From: Ardenticatenaceae bacterium
Lineage (GTDB): Bacteria > Chloroflexota > Anaerolineae > Promineifilales > Promineifilaceae
Direction: 5' to 3'
Length of the DNA stretch: 64,000 nt
NCBI GenBank assembly: GCA_011525915.1
Contig: WYBM01000073.1
Coordinates: 1-64,000 of the forward strand
A program made the position numbers and the translations under genes. Below the pieces are notes generated by a model that saw only the letters and a program-made list of their open reading frames with translations, was not told the origin of the DNA and did no database searches. Positions 60,409-64,000 of the stretch are shown in pieces. The number at the start of each line of letters is the position of its first letter. The first letter of the stretch is position 1.

Positions 60409-62010
60409 TCAAGGGAGTGTTAGCACGGCCGTGTCCTGGCGGTGATCCGTCTGCAACACCGTTACGCTCAAATATGTGCCGTCATAAGACCATTGCGGGT
60501 TAGAAAGCCGTTCGCCGCCTGTGGCCGCCAGCGGGTAAGCCGTATTGGTGCGGGTATCAAAGATGACCAGGCCGCTGGCCGGGTCCTGGTAGACAAAACG
60601 AGTGCCGTCCGGTGACCAGCGCGGGCTAAAGGGCACGGCCGTGAGCGGTGGTAAAAATTCACCACTTTCCAGGTCATATACCGTCAGTTCGGGCGTGGGG
60701 GAATAGTATGTGAGGAAACGGCCGTCTGGTGAGAAGGAAGTAAAGGCAAACACCTCAGCTGAATAATCCGCTGCTACGGCATATGCTGGTTGTGAAAAAA
60801 GGATAGTTTCAGTATTTCTGTTGAGTAGTTCTATGACAAGAAAACTTGATGACGGCAGCAGATAAAGGAGATAACTGCCTTCAGGAGAGAAATGGCCGTA
60901 AATACCATCTGATTTAACTAGAGTTGTTTGATCAGTGTTAATATCCCACATTTGTAAGTTGGCTGGCACCAAACCTAAAAGCAAATCTTGATCATCATCA
61001 ATTGACTCTTGCCAAGTAACGGCTAAAACTTGATCTGTAGCTGGCAATATGTCAGCAAAACGAGAGTAAAATAAATGATGTACTAGATCTGTTCCCAAGA
61101 ACTTAACATATGTACCAAATTCCCAGCCGGAATAATCGGGGCTGATCTGCTGTTGAGCTAAGACTGCTACCGATGTATTATAGGAGTAGCCCAATTCTTC
61201 GTTGAGAACAACGTAGTTTTGACTAACACCGTGTACTCGACCTTCAAATATTGTGTTGGCTACACTCTCTCCAGTTATCACATTATCAATACCAATATAA
61301 AACATTCCGGTTCCGACTCTTTCCTCGAAAACACGCAGACCTTCATTTACCCATCCCCAATAGCCTGAGCTTATTCCAAGTTCAGTTATCGATGCTGGAT
61401 TAGTTCGTTCTACTTTCCATTCATAATCAGTAGTTTCATACCCCTGGTCAGGCAAAGGTTCTGCCTTCATAAAGAAATAGTCTCCAGTAGGGTGCCAAAG
61501 TGTGCCAATAGAATAACAAGGGATTTCAACGGGCGTTAACTCTATTGGTTGAAAATTAGGTAAACTAGCAAAATAGATTGCAACTTCCCCATTTATTGGA
61601 CAGGTATAATACACAAACTCATTCTGTGTTGGTGACCAGATAACGGATTCCGCATTATTTAGTACCACGAACTCTTCGACATTTTCCGCTAATTGCAAGG
61701 GCAACGGTGTTGGCGGGGGAGGCAGCGGGGTAGCGGTGGATGTTCTCCGCGGTACGCTTAGCGTACGGGGTTCGAACGCTGTCGGTGAGGGCAGTATGGG
61801 TGTTTCCGATGGTAGTATTTCCGTGGATGGAATAGGGATGGCCGTAGTCAACGGCCGTGTCACCATCACCGTCGCTGCTTCAGCCAGGCCAGGGTTGGGT
61901 GTGGTGGTGGGGTCTGGCACGGCCGTGCAGCCTACTGCCCACACAATTATCAAACCAATCGCTGCTAAAAGCTCTCTGACTATGATGATACCCCCGCCAG
62001 CTATTACCAA
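60409..62010 (-). CDS. Beta-propeller (WD40/PD40-like) lipoprotein
   Basis: Up to 533 residues; the frame starts at a TTG overlapping the vapC stop codon, with no better start visible. A lipoprotein signal (IGLIIVWAVGC) is followed by a Thr/Pro-rich linker and propeller blades with SVIWSPTQNEFVYY, GTLWHPTGDYFF, YGHFSPEGSYLLYL, FTSFSPDGRFLTYY, SPRWSPDGTRFVYQD and NPQWSYDGTYLSV (TolB/PD40 repeats). The central third (about 60780-61700) is clearly more A/T-rich than its flanks. Likely an extracytoplasmic protein-binding scaffold. Confidence 0.8.
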   Translation of the reverse strand: MVIAGGGIIIVRELLAAIGLIIVWAVGCTAVPDPTTTPNPGLAEAATVMVTRPLTTAIPIPSTEILPSETPILPSPTAFEPRTLSVPRRTSTATPLPPPPTPLPLQLAENVEEFVVLNNAESVIWSPTQNEFVYYTCPINGEVAIYFASLPNFQPIELTPVEIPCYSIGTLWHPTGDYFFMKAEPLPDQGYETTDYEWKVERTNPASITELGISSGYWGWVNEGLRVFEERVGTGMFYIGIDNVITGESVANTIFEGRVHGVSQNYVVLNEELGYSYNTSVAVLAQQQISPDYSGWEFGTYVKFLGTDLVHHLFYSRFADILPATDQVLAVTWQESIDDDQDLLLGLVPANLQMWDINTDQTTLVKSDGIYGHFSPEGSYLLYLLPSSSFLVIELLNRNTETILFSQPAYAVAADYSAEVFAFTSFSPDGRFLTYYSPTPELTVYDLESGEFLPPLTAVPFSPRWSPDGTRFVYQDPASGLVIFDTRTNTAYPLAATGGERLSNPQWSYDGTYLSVTVLQTDHRQDTAVLTLP

Positions 62011-62414
62011 AGAACGGAAACAATTCCCCCATGCGTAATGGTCTGGTCAGCGGTAATAATCTCAATGGTGTCCCCCAGATCTTGCAAGTATAAACCGGTG
62101 CTTACAATGAACCGGTCGTGGAGTTCAGGAATTTTTAAGCCTTCTGGTGTAAGACTCCGTTTGAATATTTCGACAGTTAAGGCCATAATTTCAATTCTGC
62201 CATCTGCTTGTACCCTTGTCAGGAATCGGTGTATGTCGGGGATGGTTGTGCGACCCCGTTCGATAACAAATGCTGCTTCTGCCAGAGCAATGAGCGGCAG
62301 CACCATCTGACTGTTGGGGTCAGCAATGACTGCTCTTGCGGCTTGGCTCAACCGCTTGTTTCCTTCCAGATACCAGATGAGAGCGTGCGTGTCCAGAATG
62401 TATTTATGTGCCAT
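62004..62414 (-). CDS. vapC: PIN-domain ribonuclease toxin (VapC type)
   Basis: 136 residues starting MAHKYILDTHALIWYLEG. The four PIN acidic positions appear in ILDTHA, LPLIALAEAAF, LHDRFIVSTGL and ITADQTI. It cleaves RNA, often tRNA or rRNA, when freed from its antitoxin. The start lies inside the end of the upstream antitoxin gene (11-nt overlap), the usual arrangement for a toxin-antitoxin pair. Confidence 0.9.
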   Translation of the reverse strand: MAHKYILDTHALIWYLEGNKRLSQAARAVIADPNSQMVLPLIALAEAAFVIERGRTTIPDIHRFLTRVQADGRIEIMALTVEIFKRSLTPEGLKIPELHDRFIVSTGLYLQDLGDTIEIITADQTITHGGIVSVLW

Positions 62415-62643
62415 TGAGTTCTTCGTCGCCCGGTTGCCATTCAGCAATAGTGAAATCTTCTAAAGAAGACATGGCCGCTTCTTCCCCGGCAAATTCGCCA
62501 AATTGAAGCGACTGGGACTTTAAGGCAGTTGGCGATGATATAAGGGAACGGATGATGCGCTCGATCAACCGTAAGCGATCTTCTGGTGACAAGTCCTGAG
62601 CTTGTGAATATATTTTTTCTATCATTTCTGATTCAGCTAACAT
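62404..62643 (-). CDS. Antitoxin of the VapC-type pair
   Basis: 79 residues starting MLAESEMIEKIYSQAQDLSP, with GGAG 7 nt upstream; a longer frame is unlikely. The N-terminal half is helical (LSPEDRLRLIERIIRSL), as in small addiction-module antitoxins, and the C-terminus is acidic with Trp (EDFTIAEWQPGDEEL), fit to cover a PIN active site. The DNA-binding fold type is not clear. It overlaps the toxin gene. Confidence 0.8.
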   Translation of the reverse strand: MLAESEMIEKIYSQAQDLSPEDRLRLIERIIRSLISSPTALKSQSLQFGEFAGEEAAMSSLEDFTIAEWQPGDEELNGT

Positions 62644-62697
62644 GAGCAGACTCCATAAAACAGGTTTATCTGGTTCCACCACCTTTTGACAAGGAGC

Positions 62698-62727
62698 ATT
62701 ATAGGGCAATTGCCGGAGCGGCGGCAA
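62698..62727 (-). promoter_or_regulatory. Promoter of the toxin-antitoxin operon
   Basis: On the minus strand TTGCCG (62727-62722) and TATAAT (62703-62698) are 18 bp apart, giving a leader of about 50 nt before the antitoxin ATG. A diad CCGGCAATTGCC overlaps the spacer (62704-62715) and could be the autoregulatory operator. Confidence 0.65.
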
Positions 62728-62874
62728 CAGTGGACATTAGCTGGTCAGGAAAACTGAGAGATGGACAATGGTTGGTTTGTGCAGAAAGCTCTGGTCATTA
62801 CCGGTAATGATAACGTCGAGGAAGACGCCATGGCTGATTACCAGGCCAGCCAGCTGGAATCGCCTACTAGAAAA

Positions 62875-64000
62875 TCACTCCCGGTAATGGCAGCCCATGC
62901 TGTGTTTGTTGGCCAGTGCCGCCTGGGTGACGATCACGGCCGTGCGCACCGCATTGCGCAGCCCAATCAGCCCATCGGTCAACGTTGTGACCCGGTAAAA
63001 TTGCTCAATCTCCGTTTCCAGGTGGCGTAGTTCACGCAGCGCCCGCTGCAGGCGGTAATCGGCACGTACCACGCCCACATAATTCCACATGATGTGTTGG
63101 ATGGTGCTCATGTCTTGGGCGATCAGCAGGGGATCGGCCGTGTAGCGGCTGGTGTCTTGCCAGGGGGGAATATTATCGGCATCATGCTGTGGCCCGTTGG
63201 CCAGCCCGCTGAGAATCTCCCCGGCCGCCCGGCTGCCCCACACCAGCCCTTCTAACAATGACGTACTCGCCAGCCGGTTGGCGCCGTGTAGGCCGGTGCA
63301 AGAGACTTCACCGACGGCATACAGGTCGTTAATGGTGGACCGGCCCACATCATCTACCCACACCCCGCCGCAGGCATAATGCGCCCCCGGTACCACCGGA
63401 ACCAGGTCCGTGGTGATGTCTATGCCAAATTCCGCGCAGCGAGCGGCAATGGTCGGAAACCGCTCCCGGATGTGAGCTGGGGGCATATAGGCGCGTAAAT
63501 CCAGGTAAACGTTGTCCAGATCGTAAGTCACCATTTCCTGGCGAATGGAGCGGGCGACCACGTCACGCGGGGCCAGGTCTTTCCATTCCGGGTCATACTT
63601 TTGCATGAAGGGTTCGCCGTTTTCATGCACCAGCCGCGCCCCGGCGCCGCGCACCGCTTCACTGATGAGAAAGTGTGGCGCGCCCCGTTTGTGAAAGGTG
63701 GTGGGGTGAAACTGAATGAACTCGGTGTTGATGACACGGGCGCCGGTCCGGTAAGCCATGGCCAGGCCGTCGCCACGGGCGCCCACAGGGTTGGTGGTGC
63801 GCAGGTAAATCTGGCCCAGCCCACCCGTAGCCAATATGGTCTTTTTGGCCAGGATGCGGCTGATCTCGCCGCTTTCCTGGTTGAGCACATAGGCACCTAC
63901 ACAGGCGCGCGGCTCATAGACGGCCAGCCGGTTACGGCCGTGGTGCGCCGGTGTCAGCAGGTCTACGGCCGTGTGCCCGGTCAATAAGTGTACCTGGGGA
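62875..64000 (-). CDS. nadB: L-aspartate oxidase, C-terminal part (5' end beyond the window)
   Basis: About 375 residues are visible, open at the window edge (upstream codons continue QVHLLTGHTAVDLL). Motifs: ATGGLGQIYLRTTNP, GDGLAMAYRTGA, EFIQFHPTTFH, SEAVRGAGARLVHENGEPFM, the Arg of VVARSIRQEM, GAHYACGGVWVD and GEVSCTGLHGANRLASTSLLEGLVWGSRAAG. This pattern fits NadB rather than succinate dehydrogenase flavoprotein. The C-terminal helical part is present to the stop. It makes iminoaspartate for NAD synthesis; nadD is at 23549. Confidence 0.93.
   Translation of the reverse strand, partial: PQVHLLTGHTAVDLLTPAHHGRNRLAVYEPRACVGAYVLNQESGEISRILAKKTILATGGLGQIYLRTTNPVGARGDGLAMAYRTGARVINTEFIQFHPTTFHKRGAPHFLISEAVRGAGARLVHENGEPFMQKYDPEWKDLAPRDVVARSIRQEMVTYDLDNVYLDLRAYMPPAHIRERFPTIAARCAEFGIDITTDLVPVVPGAHYACGGVWVDDVGRSTINDLYAVGEVSCTGLHGANRLASTSLLEGLVWGSRAAGEILSGLANGPQHDADNIPPWQDTSRYTADPLLIAQDMSTIQHIMWNYVGVVRADYRLQRALRELRHLETEIEQFYRVTTLTDGLIGLRNAVRTAVIVTQAALANKHSMGCHYRE

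Noticed and set aside
60409-62010. The propeller gene as third member of the toxin-antitoxin operon
   Set aside because: Its stop-overlapping TTG start is weak and exported propeller proteins are not known partners; the overlap alone is not enough.
62761-63030. Plus-strand 89-codon frame before nadB
   Set aside because: Most of it is antisense to the nadB C-terminus; no homology or RBS is visible.

Overview
The window looks like a chromosomal segment of a Chloroflexota bacterium, probably of the Anaerolineae/Caldilineae type. This is inferred from gene style, not from a marker search. The signs are a moderate GC content, paired DUF3105 proteins, a YfbK-type VWA lipoprotein, a CopC-CopD-cytochrome c fusion, a permuted oligopeptide-binding lipoprotein, many GAF/PAS histidine kinases and exported proteins with Pro/Thr-rich linkers. 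No rRNA, tRNA, CRISPR array or prophage was found. The palindromic octamer ACGGCCGT recurs throughout, about two dozen times in the first 10 kb by eye, like the HIP1 word of cyanobacteria.

Layout. 1-0.4 kb: 5' end of an IS200/IS605-type tnpB and its terminal hairpin. 0.4-3.6 kb: SMP-30 lactonase, an internally deleted MDR reductase remnant, an intact MDR reductase and a TetR regulator with a palindromic operator. 3.7-9.3 kb: exported and membrane proteins (two DUF3105 proteins, then a presumed copper module ending in CopC-CopD-cytochrome c). 9.3-15.4 kb: VWA lipoprotein, a ParB-like/universal-stress fusion and two membrane-anchored helix-hairpin-helix proteins. 15.6-20.3 kb: a phosphorelay operon (response regulator, REC-kinase-REC hybrid, triple-GAF kinase). 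20.3-28.6 kb: gingipain-like C25 protease, S26-type peptidase, nadD-obgE-yceD, rdgB, two response regulators and rpsT.

28.9-34.7 kb: gyrA, a cold-shock-domain protein and a cell-envelope operon (lytic transglycosylase/M23-like, LysM, PH-like membrane protein). 34.7-37.7 kb: a structured leader with an intrinsic terminator, followed by a large STAND NTPase with an N-terminal effector-associated-like domain, an NB-ARC core and 42-residue TPRs. It is the best candidate for a conflict or defence gene. 37.8-41.9 kb: oligopeptide ABC transporter (two permeases and a circularly permuted binding protein; no ATPase nearby). 42.1-47.2 kb: PolX, a cNMP-binding PP2C phosphatase behind a 22-bp periodic TACGTA array, an SH3b protein and a thiolase. 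47.3-51.4 kb: mnmA, a candidate structured RNA, an APH(9)-like kinase and a cysteine desulfurase that could supply sulfur to MnmA. 51.4-64 kb: a sensor kinase, eno, clpP, a VWA protein and a nicotinamidase-like hydrolase below paired operators, a TfoX remnant, a GNAT acetyltransferase, a metallophosphoesterase, a beta-propeller lipoprotein, a VapBC-type toxin-antitoxin pair and the 3' part of nadB.

Three families of short dispersed intergenic repeats (called A, B and C here) lie between these genes. Family C keeps a hairpin through paired base changes. Most functional calls rest on motif recognition by eye; start codons were chosen from Shine-Dalgarno spacing where one is visible.
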